This document shows positions 17,291 to 26,327 of a DNA stretch of 64,000 nt, in pieces. The position numbers and the translations under genes are program-made. The first letter of the stretch is position 1. Each line of letters starts with the position of its first letter. The notes under the pieces are model-generated. The model was not told the DNA's origin. It saw only the letters and a program-made list of their open reading frames with translations, and made no database searches. Source of the stretch: an uncultured Alphaproteobacteria bacterium (lineage in GTDB: Bacteria > Pseudomonadota > Alphaproteobacteria > HIMB59 > GCA-002718135); NCBI GenBank assembly GCA_902602695.1, contig CACKRO010000005.1, positions 1-64,000 on the forward strand. The letters are read 5' to 3'.

Positions 17291-18370
17291 ATGAAAATAA
17301 TTGATGAAATAATTCTATACGAAAACCCTGATCCTTTACTCGTTAGTAAACAAGGTATTTTTCCGGGTATAGTAAAATTACAGGATAATTCCTTAATTGC
17401 ATTATTTACTATTGGGCAAGCTTTTGATTCTGCTGATCAAAGAACATTTGTTTCAAAAAGTTTTGATGATGGAAGAAGTTGGTCTAAACCAAAACCTTTA
17501 CATAATCATATATATAAAAATAAGGAAGAATCAGAATCTCTTAAACCCCTATTATTACAAAATAATAAATTGCTGGCAATAGGTTATGCTTTTGTAAGAC
17601 CAGATAGTTTAACACCAATTGTTAATCCTAATACATTTGAAATACTGCCGCTCAATAATAAAATAAGTATTTCTAATGATAATGGTGAAAGTTGGTCTAT
17701 GCCAAAAAATTTTAACGTCAATGAAACACCACTTGAAATATCAGGTCCGTGTATTCAATTAAGATCAGGTAGAATATTAGGAGCAGCGCCACCTTTCCAT
17801 TTAAAAGAGTCAGATCATTCAGGATGGATAATTTATAGTGATGATGAAGGTGAAAATTGGAGTAAACTATCTGAATTTTATAAATCCAAGGAAGGACATA
17901 TTTCAACTTGGGAATGTCGATTATGTGAAACGAACAGCAAAATTATTGTTATTTTTTGGGCTTATGACAATAAAAATAAAAAAAATCTTAGCAACCATGT
18001 TGTAATTTCCGATGATGCTGGAAAAACATTTAATTCTGTAATTGATACTAAAATTAGAGGACAAGCGTCTAATGTAATGTTTTATAAAGATGATATAATT
18101 TTTACCATTCATTGTCACAGAGAAAAACCAACAGGATTAATTCTAAGAAAAGTTGATGTAAGAGATAATAAGTTTTCAATTTTAGACGAAATCAATTTGT
18201 TTTCTAAAGATGGTTTATCAAGTGATGATACTAACATAAGTAAACAGTTTGGCTCACTTAAGTTTGGTCAACCATCAATACTTCTTTTAAATAATAATGA
18301 ATTACTAATTTGTTTTTGGTGCATTCATGATAACCAACATATTGTTAAAACATATATCGTAAATATATAG
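17291..18370 (+). CDS. BNR/Asp-box repeat protein of the sialidase superfamily (no signal peptide)
   Basis: This 359-residue six-bladed-propeller-type protein has Asp boxes S-x-D-x-G-x-x-W/F at SFDDGRSW, SNDNGESW, YSDDEGENW and SDDAGKTF. The usual F/YRIP motif carrying the first catalytic Arg of exo-sialidases reads IFPG here, so the Arg is absent. No signal peptide or TM helix is visible, so it is probably cytoplasmic. Automated annotation would call it a sialidase; I see only the fold. It lies between an oxygenase and an MFS transporter in the same orientation. It may be a glycoside-active or lyase enzyme acting after uptake. Confidence 0.72.
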   Translation: MKIIDEIILYENPDPLLVSKQGIFPGIVKLQDNSLIALFTIGQAFDSADQRTFVSKSFDDGRSWSKPKPLHNHIYKNKEESESLKPLLLQNNKLLAIGYAFVRPDSLTPIVNPNTFEILPLNNKISISNDNGESWSMPKNFNVNETPLEISGPCIQLRSGRILGAAPPFHLKESDHSGWIIYSDDEGENWSKLSEFYKSKEGHISTWECRLCETNSKIIVIFWAYDNKNKKNLSNHVVISDDAGKTFNSVIDTKIRGQASNVMFYKDDIIFTIHCHREKPTGLILRKVDVRDNKFSILDEINLFSKDGLSSDDTNISKQFGSLKFGQPSILLLNNNELLICFWCIHDNQHIVKTYIVNI

Positions 18371-18378
18371 TCACCAGT

Positions 18379-19704
18379 ATGTTCAATCTAATATCTAATG
18401 AAAAAGAAAAAATGAAAGTAATTAATTATTATCATTTTTCAACTGCACTACAAATGTGTGCTGTTATAGGAACAGTTGCAGCACCTTTAACATTATATTC
18501 TGTAGAATTAGGATTAGATCCAGATAGAATTGGTATTTTAGGTAGTCTCATGGCTTTTTGCCAAGTTTTAGCTTTAATTAGTATCCCTTTAACTCTTTAT
18601 TTTGGTAGTAAAATTTTATCTATTTGGACTTTATTTAGTAGGTATATCTTTCTTCTAATTTTTTTGATTGCCCCATTTTATCTAGAAAATTTAACACTTG
18701 TTTTCTACTTATTATTTTTTGCAATGCTCATGTTTTCAATTTTACGATCATTATCTGAAGCTGCATTTGTTCCTTGGATGCAAGAATTTATACCTAGAGA
18801 TGTAAGAGGCCGAGTTATTGGTATTAATGGCATTGTGTGTACACCCTTTGCTTTAGTTGCATCATATGGAATAAAAATCTGGCTGGATACTAGAGAGGGT
18901 TTAGAGAGATTTTACCCAGTTTTTTTCATAGCAATAATTCTTGGACTAATTTCAGCTTTACTCCTTTTAAAATTAAAAGGAGGAGAAAAGATTAAAGGAA
19001 GAGATGATGATCAGGGTTATTTAAAAAATTTGCTTAAAGCAACTAAAGATAAAAATTTTAACTTATTTTTAGTTTCATCAGGAACACAATATTTAGTCAT
19101 TACAATACTAGCTATTTTCTTAACTCTCTATTTTAAAATTAGAATGAATATTCCAAGTGGAGAATTAATTTTTTCATCAACGTTAATTTTAATTGGAGGG
19201 ACGTGTAGTGGTTTAGTAGTTGGAAGAGTTACAGATAGTTATGGCTGTCGGGGTATAAGAGTATTATTCCAAAGTTTACAAATTTTATTATTACTTACAC
19301 TACCATTTATAAATTCTGATACTCCTTACTTGAGTTATGTAATTGGAATAATTTTCTTTCTATTTGGATTTTTAATGTGGGGCAGTGCATCAATAGGTTA
19401 TATTTTCATGCTAAACTATGTACCAAGTAATAACAAAGAATCATTCATGTCACTTGCTTATAGCTTAGATGGAATAACAGCAGGAGTAACAACAGTGCTA
19501 GCTGGTTATCTTGTTGTTTGGTTAGATAATAATGAGATTATTGTTTTTGACAAATTACTTGGCAGCTATGAAGTTTTATTTGTTATTTGTGCATTTGTTA
19601 TAGCAATATCTATGAATGCTTTTATTCTTATAAGAGAAGAAGGAGCTATGGGAGTTAGAACTTTTTTGAGACAATTAATTTTTTACAGAAAGCAATTACC
19701 ATAA
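18379..19704 (+). CDS. MFS transporter
   Basis: This 441-residue inner-membrane protein has about 12 hydrophobic segments in two blocks separated by a charged loop (residues ~205-220, GGEKIKGRDDD). The MFS loop 2-3 signature is only weakly kept; a DVRGRVIGINGI segment fits the conserved cytoplasmic loop between helices 4 and 5. It starts 8 bases after the BNR protein and ends the plus-strand run that begins with the PanB-like genes. It is a candidate importer for the substrate of that operon. Confidence 0.82.
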   Translation: MFNLISNEKEKMKVINYYHFSTALQMCAVIGTVAAPLTLYSVELGLDPDRIGILGSLMAFCQVLALISIPLTLYFGSKILSIWTLFSRYIFLLIFLIAPFYLENLTLVFYLLFFAMLMFSILRSLSEAAFVPWMQEFIPRDVRGRVIGINGIVCTPFALVASYGIKIWLDTREGLERFYPVFFIAIILGLISALLLLKLKGGEKIKGRDDDQGYLKNLLKATKDKNFNLFLVSSGTQYLVITILAIFLTLYFKIRMNIPSGELIFSSTLILIGGTCSGLVVGRVTDSYGCRGIRVLFQSLQILLLLTLPFINSDTPYLSYVIGIIFFLFGFLMWGSASIGYIFMLNYVPSNNKESFMSLAYSLDGITAGVTTVLAGYLVVWLDNNEIIVFDKLLGSYEVLFVICAFVIAISMNAFILIREEGAMGVRTFLRQLIFYRKQLP

Positions 19705-19712
19705 AATATTAT

Positions 19713-20828
19713 TCAAATTTTAAACGTATCCAATGTAGATCCATTTTTTTTATCATTACCCGCATAATAAAAAACTAAAACTTTCCCACTCTGTAAAACA
19801 TCAGCATAGGGCAATCCAAAACTCCATATATTCATGTCAGCTAATAACCCTCCTAGCTCTTTATTATTTTGCTTAATTTTTTTTTGATTAAAAATTGTTA
19901 CCTCAGAAATTTCATCAAAATGGGCATTGAGATTATCTGATACTCTTACTTTTATGCTTTGATTTTTAAATCTATCAACCCATGCTAACACTACCTTACC
20001 ATCCTTTAATAATGCAGGATGAGAAGGTTGATCGGAAATATTTAAATCTTTTGGCTGAGACCATGTTTTACCTTCATCATTACTTATTCTTTGATGAATA
20101 TTAAGGAAAGTTTTTTTTGCCGAATCATATGTCCATGCAAAAGAGGTAATAGTTCCATTTTTATTTACACCACATCTTAAATCCCAGTTAAAAATTCTTC
20201 CAGTTTCATCACCTGCTACTAAATAAGGTTTAGACCATGTTTTTCCATTATCAGAAGAACATATGAAAATATTTTTTTGATACCATTTTGATTCATCATA
20301 ATAATCTTTATTATTTTCAATACTCATAATTAATTTTCCATTTGGTAATTTCATAATAGGATTTGTAAGACTTGGTGGACCAATGTCTTTAGGTAGCTGA
20401 ACTTTTCTAAGTTTTGACCACGTATTCCCATTATCATAAGAATCTGCAATTAGAATTTTCATTGGAAGACAGCCTTCAGTATCAGCATTAAATAATTCTT
20501 TTCCTGGAATAGAAGTTCGATCAATCCACAAAAATGATGCAATAATATGAGAATCAGAAATTTCAGTTAAATAACAAAGTTTTAGACTGCCTTTAAGATT
20601 ATCTATTTTAACATTTTTAAAAGGCTCCCAAGGTTCTGACCATTTCTCACCTTCATCATCTGATCGAAAAAACTCTATTCCCTCTAATTCAGAATCTTTA
20701 TTATTTCCACCTCTTGCAGTGGCAAGAATAGATCCATTACTAAGAGAAACAAATGATGAAAAAGTATAGCATGCTTTATTTGAATCAATTTTTGCAGAAC
20801 ATAAGATGCCTGAAGAATCTATTTTCAT
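19713..20828 (-). CDS. BNR/Asp-box repeat protein of the sialidase superfamily, second copy (no signal peptide)
   Basis: This 371-residue propeller has Asp boxes RSDDEGEKW, SYDNGNTW, SSDNGKTW and SNDEGKTW. The FRIP-type segment at the N-terminus reads YTFSSF, so the first Arg of the sialidase triad is missing, as in the protein at 17291. It has no signal peptide. It is convergent with the MFS gene and last of a minus-strand operon headed by nagA, which ties it loosely to amino-sugar breakdown. Distinct enough from the other BNR protein that they probably act on different substrates. Confidence 0.72.
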   Translation of the reverse strand: MKIDSSGILCSAKIDSNKACYTFSSFVSLSNGSILATARGGNNKDSELEGIEFFRSDDEGEKWSEPWEPFKNVKIDNLKGSLKLCYLTEISDSHIIASFLWIDRTSIPGKELFNADTEGCLPMKILIADSYDNGNTWSKLRKVQLPKDIGPPSLTNPIMKLPNGKLIMSIENNKDYYDESKWYQKNIFICSSDNGKTWSKPYLVAGDETGRIFNWDLRCGVNKNGTITSFAWTYDSAKKTFLNIHQRISNDEGKTWSQPKDLNISDQPSHPALLKDGKVVLAWVDRFKNQSIKVRVSDNLNAHFDEISEVTIFNQKKIKQNNKELGGLLADMNIWSFGLPYADVLQSGKVLVFYYAGNDKKNGSTLDTFKI

Positions 20829-20839
20829 TTAATAAAATT

Positions 20840-21325
20840 TTATTTTTTTTTCTTAGGCCATCCCATTAAAAGTTTGGCATTTTTTTCTTCTTCAATAGCT
20901 TTTTCTTTATCTTTAAAAATTTTCACTACGCATTGAGGTTTATTACGATCAATTACATCATAAACTAGATGGTGATCTACTTTATCAATAAGTGGGCCTA
21001 TCCAACCAGCACAATGATCGCAGTATCTTTTCATAGGCTCTGCATCATTATCCAAAACTTTACTAAGACTTGGACAAACATTCATTCTTAATTCTAATTT
21101 TTCGTCATCTAATTTTAAATCCATATCACAGTTTTCTTCAATTCTAATATGATCCCAGTATTCATACATCCCCTTCAAACCTTTTTCTTTGAATAATTCT
21201 AAAGTATGTTTTTCTTGATTTTTACTGATTTCCAACCAGTAAGCCTCTAGATGCTCTTCGCCTTGATCTTCAAGAAACTTAAACACTTCGTTATAGAAAC
21301 GGGTGAAATGATCACTAGGTATCAT
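20840..21325 (-). CDS. small Cys-containing protein, possibly L-2-amino-thiazoline-4-carboxylic acid hydrolase-like, copy 1
   Basis: This protein of about 161 residues has no confident family. The start at 21325 is chosen because that ATG overlaps the upstream stop as ATGA; an ATG nine codons earlier (21352) is possible. It has an N-terminal helical part, then LRMNVCPSLSKV, YCDHCAGW and a Cys in KPQCVVKI, and a Lys-rich end (WPKKKK). The Cys pattern is shared with the preceding gene, so the two are diverged paralogues. The resemblance to the ATC hydrolase family (ring-opening hydrolases of a cysteine precursor) is from memory of the Cys pattern and is weak. Confidence 0.6.
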   Translation of the reverse strand: MIPSDHFTRFYNEVFKFLEDQGEEHLEAYWLEISKNQEKHTLELFKEKGLKGMYEYWDHIRIEENCDMDLKLDDEKLELRMNVCPSLSKVLDNDAEPMKRYCDHCAGWIGPLIDKVDHHLVYDVIDRNKPQCVVKIFKDKEKAIEEEKNAKLLMGWPKKKK

Positions 21326-21822
21326 GCTCTTTTCCTTATAGTTTGTCTGCATGCTGCTTCTCCTAAAATTTCAGTTTTAATTTCGTATGGAGTATCTTCA
21401 GCCAGTGCTTCATTTGTTTTAATAGTTTGATCACAAAAGTTAGGTGAAACATTTCCAACCAACTTCTTTACATGCTCATACGCTGTACAACGATTAACTG
21501 TTAAAATAATCTCTTCATCATTAATAGAAATATTATAATCAGCATTTTCCCGATCAAAAAAATGTTGCCAATGTTTAGCTAACATTTTGATATTACCATT
21601 TTTAATATGATCTTTGATGTCCTTATAAACATCATTACCAACTTTTTTGAAGATATCATTCATAGTATCGATACCATATTTATTAATGATAAACTCAATA
21701 GTTGTATTTGTTGCACCGTGAAAATCCATGTGGACATTGCCACCATCATTGTAACGAAGTTTTTGATCTAAATTATTTTTATTCACTTTTATATACAGAT
21801 TTTCCAGCAATATAGGTTTCAC
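21322..21822 (-). CDS. small Cys-containing protein, possibly ATC hydrolase-like, copy 2
   Basis: This protein of up to 166 residues is paralogous to the next gene downstream: helical N-terminus (IIDKYGID-like segment, then a WQHFFDREN segment), then VNRCTAYEHV, FCDQT and a C-terminal EAACRQT. The ATG at 21822 overlaps nagA by 44 bases; a GTG at 21786, just after the nagA stop, is an alternative start. Three Cys positions align with the neighbour. Position between nagA and a BNR protein suggests a catabolic job, but I do not recognise the function with confidence. Confidence 0.58.
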   Translation of the reverse strand: MKPILLENLYIKVNKNNLDQKLRYNDGGNVHMDFHGATNTTIEFIINKYGIDTMNDIFKKVGNDVYKDIKDHIKNGNIKMLAKHWQHFFDRENADYNISINDEEIILTVNRCTAYEHVKKLVGNVSPNFCDQTIKTNEALAEDTPYEIKTEILGEAACRQTIRKRA

Positions 21823-22957
21823 TAATCTCCAAATTATCTTTTTGTAAAAGAATAAAATCGGCTAATTTATTTTTTTCAATACTTCCCATAATATTTTCTA
21901 AACCTATTACTCTTGCTGGTACTAAACTTGCAGCAATAGCAACTTGGGATAAAGTTTTTTTTGAAAACTTATAATAATTTTGTAATGCTTCAATAGAAGT
22001 TAATGATGATCCTGCTAATAAACCATTATAAGTAGACGCTTTACCTTTCTCTACTGTACACCATCTCCCAGGAAAAAATTCAAACTTAACAGGTACTGAA
22101 GAACCAGCACCCTTAACAGAATCTGTTTCTAAGAATACTCTATCAGTTGGTAAGTGAGATAGTAGTTCAACTAATTGAGGATGAACATGAATACCATCAC
22201 ATATAACTCCAAGAGCAATTCGTGTTTCAGCAATTAAAGCATCAGTTAGAGATAATACATGAACACCCGTGTCATCTGGAGGATATGTTGGAAGCGCATC
22301 ATACATATGAGTGACGGCATCAACACCCCAATCTGCAAATTTAGGAACATCAATTGGATTGGCTCCACTGTGTCCTAAATGAATTGAAATTTTTTCTTTT
22401 TTAAGTCTCTTTATAAATTCTTCTGAACCATTCATCTCTGGCGCTAAAGTTAGAGCTTTTAATTTACCTTCGCATGCATCTAATAATTCTTCGGCTAACG
22501 GTACTGAAGGATTTCGAAGATTTTTAGGATCATGAGCTCCAGGTAATGCAAAACAAGGTCCTTCTGAATGAATTCCTAAAACACGCGCTCCCTCTTTAGC
22601 TTTATCAATGTCATTTGATAGTGCATTTAATAAAGTTTTAGTTTTTTCAGGTGGTAGGCATGGTGTTGACGGTAAAAAACTTGTCACTCCTACTGATGGT
22701 AGTATTTTTGAATTATCAACAATACAATTTTCTTCTGCATGACCATACAAATAATTTAAAAAACCATGTTGCAGAACATCGATCATTCCTGGAAAGATAA
22801 AGTTATTCTGACCATCAATTATTTTCCAGTCATCAGAGATATTTTCATTCGGATTTAAAATATCAACAATTTTATCGCTATCAATTAGAAGATCTTTATC
22901 TTCTTCCCCATATGGAGTTACTAAAGTAACATTTGTAAATCTTTGTTTGTGTTGCAT
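21779..22957 (-). CDS. nagA: N-acetylglucosamine-6-phosphate deacetylase
   Basis: This 392-residue amidohydrolase removes acetate from GlcNAc-6-P, the product of NanE. It has the metal-site Glu in HSEGPCFALPGAHDP, the His in HLGHSG and VTHMYDALP (NagA VTHLFNAM), the substrate His region VICDGIHVHP and the catalytic Asp in LETDSVKG. PGMIDVLQHG near the N-terminus lacks the strict HxH, as in the E. coli enzyme. It heads a minus-strand operon with the two small Cys proteins and a BNR propeller, and is divergent from an SDR gene. It joins the nan operon functionally although 13 kb away; no nagB is seen. Confidence 0.88.
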   Translation of the reverse strand: MQHKQRFTNVTLVTPYGEEDKDLLIDSDKIVDILNPNENISDDWKIIDGQNNFIFPGMIDVLQHGFLNYLYGHAEENCIVDNSKILPSVGVTSFLPSTPCLPPEKTKTLLNALSNDIDKAKEGARVLGIHSEGPCFALPGAHDPKNLRNPSVPLAEELLDACEGKLKALTLAPEMNGSEEFIKRLKKEKISIHLGHSGANPIDVPKFADWGVDAVTHMYDALPTYPPDDTGVHVLSLTDALIAETRIALGVICDGIHVHPQLVELLSHLPTDRVFLETDSVKGAGSSVPVKFEFFPGRWCTVEKGKASTYNGLLAGSSLTSIEALQNYYKFSKKTLSQVAIAASLVPARVIGLENIMGSIEKNKLADFILLQKDNLEISETYIAGKSVYKSE

Positions 22958-23027
22958 ATATTTAATTTAATATTAAGGTAAAACCTAAAACAACTATAGT
23001 GAAAAAACAAGAACTAGGGAAAATAAG

Positions 23028-23792
23028 ATGAAAGACCAATGTGTATGTATAACTGGATCTACACATGGTATAGGATTTGGAATTGCAGAAGCATTTGCTA
23101 AAAAAGGAGCAAAAATTGTCATTAATTCTCATGAAAAAGATAATGGCGCTTTAGATAAGCTCAAAAATTTGACAGAGTGTTATTTTGTACAATCAGATCT
23201 ATCAACAATTGATGGAAATAAAAAACTAATTCAAGAAGCAAAAGTTAAACTTGGAAAAATAGATACTCTTATAAATAATGCTGGTACCTTTCAAGACACT
23301 GATTTTGAAAATATTAATGAAGAAAAATTTGATAGAACATTTAATCTGAATGTTAGAGGTTACATGTTTACATCTCAAGAATTTGTAAAACAAATTTCAA
23401 ATGATCAAAATAATAGTAGTATTATTTGTATTGGTTCCTCTAACTCCTTAGCAGCTGAAAAAAACAGCGTCATGTATGATACTTCCAAAGGAGCAGTACT
23501 AATGATGGTTAAATCAATGGCTGTAAGTTTAGCATCAAAGAACATACGTGTTAATGGTATTGGTCCAGGCATACTTGAAACACCATTGACTAGTGCAGGT
23601 CTTAATAAAGGAAATAATAAAAAAGTAATCAGTGCACAAATTCCACTTGGAAGAATTGGGGAGCCATCAGATATTGGTGGAGCAGCTGTATTTTTAGCAT
23701 CTGAAGATGCAAAATATATTACAGGACAAATGTTATACGTCGATGGTGGAATTTTAGCTAATCAATTAAATTGGGATGAGTCACTTTTATAA
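23028..23792 (+). CDS. short-chain dehydrogenase/reductase (SDR)
   Basis: This 254-residue classical SDR has the cofactor motif TGSTHGIGFGIA (TGxxxGxG), NNAG at about residue 85, catalytic Ser in GSSNSL, and YDTSK as the Tyr-x-x-x-Lys pair. GPGILETP and the C-terminal YITGQMLYVDGG are typical of the 3-oxoacyl-reductase/sugar dehydrogenase group. Substrate unknown; context suggests a sugar or sugar-acid alcohol group. It is divergent from nagA and followed by a RidA gene with its own strong SD. Confidence 0.88.
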   Translation: MKDQCVCITGSTHGIGFGIAEAFAKKGAKIVINSHEKDNGALDKLKNLTECYFVQSDLSTIDGNKKLIQEAKVKLGKIDTLINNAGTFQDTDFENINEEKFDRTFNLNVRGYMFTSQEFVKQISNDQNNSSIICIGSSNSLAAEKNSVMYDTSKGAVLMMVKSMAVSLASKNIRVNGIGPGILETPLTSAGLNKGNNKKVISAQIPLGRIGEPSDIGGAAVFLASEDAKYITGQMLYVDGGILANQLNWDESLL

Positions 23793-23804
23793 AAAAATTT
23801 AAAA

Positions 23805-23812
23805 AAGGAGAG
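23805..23812 (+). promoter_or_regulatory. strong Shine-Dalgarno site of the RidA gene
   Basis: An AAGGAGAG stretch lies 3 bases before the ATG at 23816. It is one of few clear SD sites in the window and fixes the start. Confidence 0.75.
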
Positions 23813-23815
23813 AAT

Positions 23816-24205
23816 ATGATTAAAATAATAACCACTGGTGCAAAATCAGTTTTACCTTTTAGTCCAGCAATCAAAGCAGGAGATTTTGTATATGTTTCAG
23901 GTCAAGCATCCGTTGATCGAGAAAATGGTTCAGTCATTGAAGGGACATTTGAAGAAGAAATGAGACGTTCAATTGAAAATTTAGAAGTAATTTTAAAAGA
24001 AGCAGGTCTGACCTTGGATCATGTTATTAATGTGAAAGGCTACGTAGCTGATCAAAAAGATTTAAAAGAATATAATAAAATTTATCCTGAATATTTTAAG
24101 GATCCACTACCGACAAGAAGTACAATTGTAAAAGTGTTGCCTACTTTCTTAAAATTTGAGCTCGATTGTGTTGCTTATGCACCAAATACTAGACAAGAAG
24201 GATAA
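23816..24205 (+). CDS. RidA family protein (enamine/imine deaminase)
   Basis: This 129-residue RidA/YjgF-type protein has a PFSPAIKAGDFVYVSGQAS start, the typical NLEVILKEAGLTLDHVINVKGYV middle and a PTRSTIVKVLP segment with the Arg that contacts the substrate carboxylate. RidA proteins hydrolyse reactive enamines or imines released by PLP enzymes; the D-serine-dehydratase-like gene directly convergent to it, and the two aminotransferases in the region, are plausible sources. It ends with zero spacing to the convergent PLP gene. Confidence 0.9.
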   Translation: MIKIITTGAKSVLPFSPAIKAGDFVYVSGQASVDRENGSVIEGTFEEEMRRSIENLEVILKEAGLTLDHVINVKGYVADQKDLKEYNKIYPEYFKDPLPTRSTIVKVLPTFLKFELDCVAYAPNTRQEG

Positions 24206-25486
24206 TTAAAAATAAGTTAATATTCCATCAAGAACATTATAGTCATCATCAACAACAGGAATAAACTTCCATTTATCAAACGCTGTGCAAGGATGTGAAA
24301 TACCTGAACAAATCATATCCCCTACCTGCCATTGATGATTATCAGCAAGTTTAACAAAGGCATGCTGATCATTTGTACTAAATATTTCTGCTTCACCAAC
24401 ATCTAAAAAACCTTCACCAGGTCTAAATCTTTTTATAGGTTTTGGTAAACCTGAATCATATGGAGCATCGCGTTTTCCCATAGTTAGAAAAGCAAGATTA
24501 TTTTCAGGAATAGATTGTACATAGGACCAAATTTCAAGAGCTGGTTGGAGAGATTGATCCCATTGTCTATTGGAATCATTTTTAGCTGTCTCAAGTGCAT
24601 CTAAGTAAGGTCCATGGTCATGTGTAATATAACATCCACTTCGTAATAGTACTTTAATAGGAACACTGAGTTTAATTTTTGAAAATCTTTCCCCCACAAT
24701 ATCAAAATGAGTTGATCCACCAGCAGTAATTAATAATTCATTGAGATTAGAGTAATAATTTGAAGGAATATCATTAATAATATCCTCAATCTTTGAACAA
24801 AAATCATGCACAGCATTTGAACCTTTCATAGCAACAGCCGCTATGCCCTCATAAGAAGATATACCTGCAAAAGTAAAATTCTTTGATGAGTCTTCTCCAA
24901 TTATATTAACGAGTTTTAAAAAATCTTCTTTTTTACGTATCCCTGTTCTTCCATTTTCTGCACCTATTTCAGGTAATAAATTTATTGGATTGGTTAAATT
25001 TTGATCACCAAGATTTTTTTTAATATTTAAAAACTGTTCAATAGAATCAACAAAACAATAAAAAGAAAAATTTTTATTTTGCTTAATATATGATGCTATT
25101 GTTTCTAAATGCGATTTACCTAAAAGTTGATTAGCAAGTAAAACTTTATTAATACCAAAATCAAACATAACTTGAATCTGGTTAATGGCACCAGCTGTAA
25201 TGCCCCATGCACCATGTTTTATCTGCTCAGAAAAAATCTGAGGGGCCATGGTAGTTTTACCATGAGGAGAAATATCTAGATTGTGTTTTTCTAAATAATT
25301 AGAAAAAGTTTTTAAGTTATGAAGATAATTTTTTTGTTTTAATACCATTAATGGCATTGGCATATCTTCTTTCAAAATATTCCAATTTTTATTTTTAATT
25401 TCTTTAAGTGGAAATGGCTCACTTGAGCCTGGAATACCTTTAATTCGTCTATCTAAAATAGTATTTTGAATTTCACTCAAATCCAT
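24206..25486 (-). CDS. D-serine dehydratase / D-threonine aldolase-like PLP enzyme (alanine racemase N-terminal fold)
   Basis: This 426-residue fold-type III PLP enzyme has the PLP Lys in SPHGKTTMAP. The barrel continues with WGITAGAINQI, and the C-terminal beta domain ends with GISHPCTAFDKW, whose His and Cys match the zinc site of DSD1-like enzymes. PEIGAENGRTGIR is the conserved substrate-site segment. It probably acts on a D-beta-hydroxy amino acid by elimination or retro-aldol cleavage. It is last of a six-gene minus-strand operon and overlaps the HpcH gene stop-to-start by one base. Confidence 0.85.
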   Translation of the reverse strand: MDLSEIQNTILDRRIKGIPGSSEPFPLKEIKNKNWNILKEDMPMPLMVLKQKNYLHNLKTFSNYLEKHNLDISPHGKTTMAPQIFSEQIKHGAWGITAGAINQIQVMFDFGINKVLLANQLLGKSHLETIASYIKQNKNFSFYCFVDSIEQFLNIKKNLGDQNLTNPINLLPEIGAENGRTGIRKKEDFLKLVNIIGEDSSKNFTFAGISSYEGIAAVAMKGSNAVHDFCSKIEDIINDIPSNYYSNLNELLITAGGSTHFDIVGERFSKIKLSVPIKVLLRSGCYITHDHGPYLDALETAKNDSNRQWDQSLQPALEIWSYVQSIPENNLAFLTMGKRDAPYDSGLPKPIKRFRPGEGFLDVGEAEIFSTNDQHAFVKLADNHQWQVGDMICSGISHPCTAFDKWKFIPVVDDDYNVLDGILTYF

Positions 25487-26310
25487 TAAGAATTTATTTT
25501 ATCAAATGTATTTATAAGCTCCTCTGCATAGTTAGTTAGCCCTATAACGTCAGAACCGATATTTAAGAGATTATATCCCATATCAATATATTCAGAGGCA
25601 ATGTTTGGTCCACCTGGTGTTGCTGCAATTTTATTATGTTTCCTTGCAAGTTCTGCAACTAGTTTTCTTACTTTAGAAACTTCTGGATGATCCATTTGTC
25701 CAGGAACACCTAAAGCTAGTGAATAATCTCCAGGTCCAAAAAATAAACCGTCAACACCTTCCATTTCTGCAATTGCTTCTATATGATCAAATGCTTCTGG
25801 TGTTTCAATTTGATAAATTACGAGTCTTTCTTCATTAGATTTTGTTAAATACTCTTCAATATCTAATCTGGCATACTTACCATCATTATTACCACCATCT
25901 AAACCTCTGTGTCCTATAGGAGGAAATTTTGTGCTATCTCTAACAAATTTTGCATCTTCATAGTTTTTAATTTGTGGAATTACTAAACCAGCACAATCTA
26001 TTTCTAATCCTCTAATATAAGAACTATAACTACCTCTAGATACTCGTAAGATTGCATCAACATCATATATTTTAGCAGCATTAACTTGATTCTCTGCTTG
26101 AGTGTAATCCAAAGATCCGTGTTCCATATCTAGCCAAATTGCGTCTGGTTGAGCAAGAGAAAAAATTTCGGCAACTTTTGTATCCGAGGTATTACATTTT
26201 AAGGTTATTGCTACTTTACCTTCACTTGTAGTTCTTTTGATTCTACTTTCTCTAAAAGTATCAAAAGGTTTTTTGCTTACTTTTGCCATTGTTCTATCAT
26301 ATCTCGTCAT
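25486..26310 (-). CDS. HpcH/HpaI family aldolase (2-dehydro-3-deoxy sugar-acid aldolase type)
   Basis: This 274-residue class II pyruvate aldolase-type TIM barrel has the catalytic His in WLDMEHGSLD, an Arg in VSRGSYSS, metal ligands Glu in QIETPEAFD and Asp in FGPGDYSLALG. It is close in layout to GarL/HpaI. It probably cleaves a 2-keto-3-deoxy acid to pyruvate and an aldehyde. A GGGAGA SD stands before its ATG at 26310. Flanking SDR and Gfo/Idh genes could supply the oxidation steps that produce its substrate. Confidence 0.88.
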   Translation of the reverse strand: MTRYDRTMAKVSKKPFDTFRESRIKRTTSEGKVAITLKCNTSDTKVAEIFSLAQPDAIWLDMEHGSLDYTQAENQVNAAKIYDVDAILRVSRGSYSSYIRGLEIDCAGLVIPQIKNYEDAKFVRDSTKFPPIGHRGLDGGNNDGKYARLDIEEYLTKSNEERLVIYQIETPEAFDHIEAIAEMEGVDGLFFGPGDYSLALGVPGQMDHPEVSKVRKLVAELARKHNKIAATPGGPNIASEYIDMGYNLLNIGSDVIGLTNYAEELINTFDKINS

Positions 26311-26327
26311 AATATTTCTCCCTTTAT

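Noticed and set aside
17291-18370. Calling the BNR protein a sialidase that feeds the nan operon
   Set aside because: No signal peptide, and the FRIP arginine is absent; only the propeller fold is supported.
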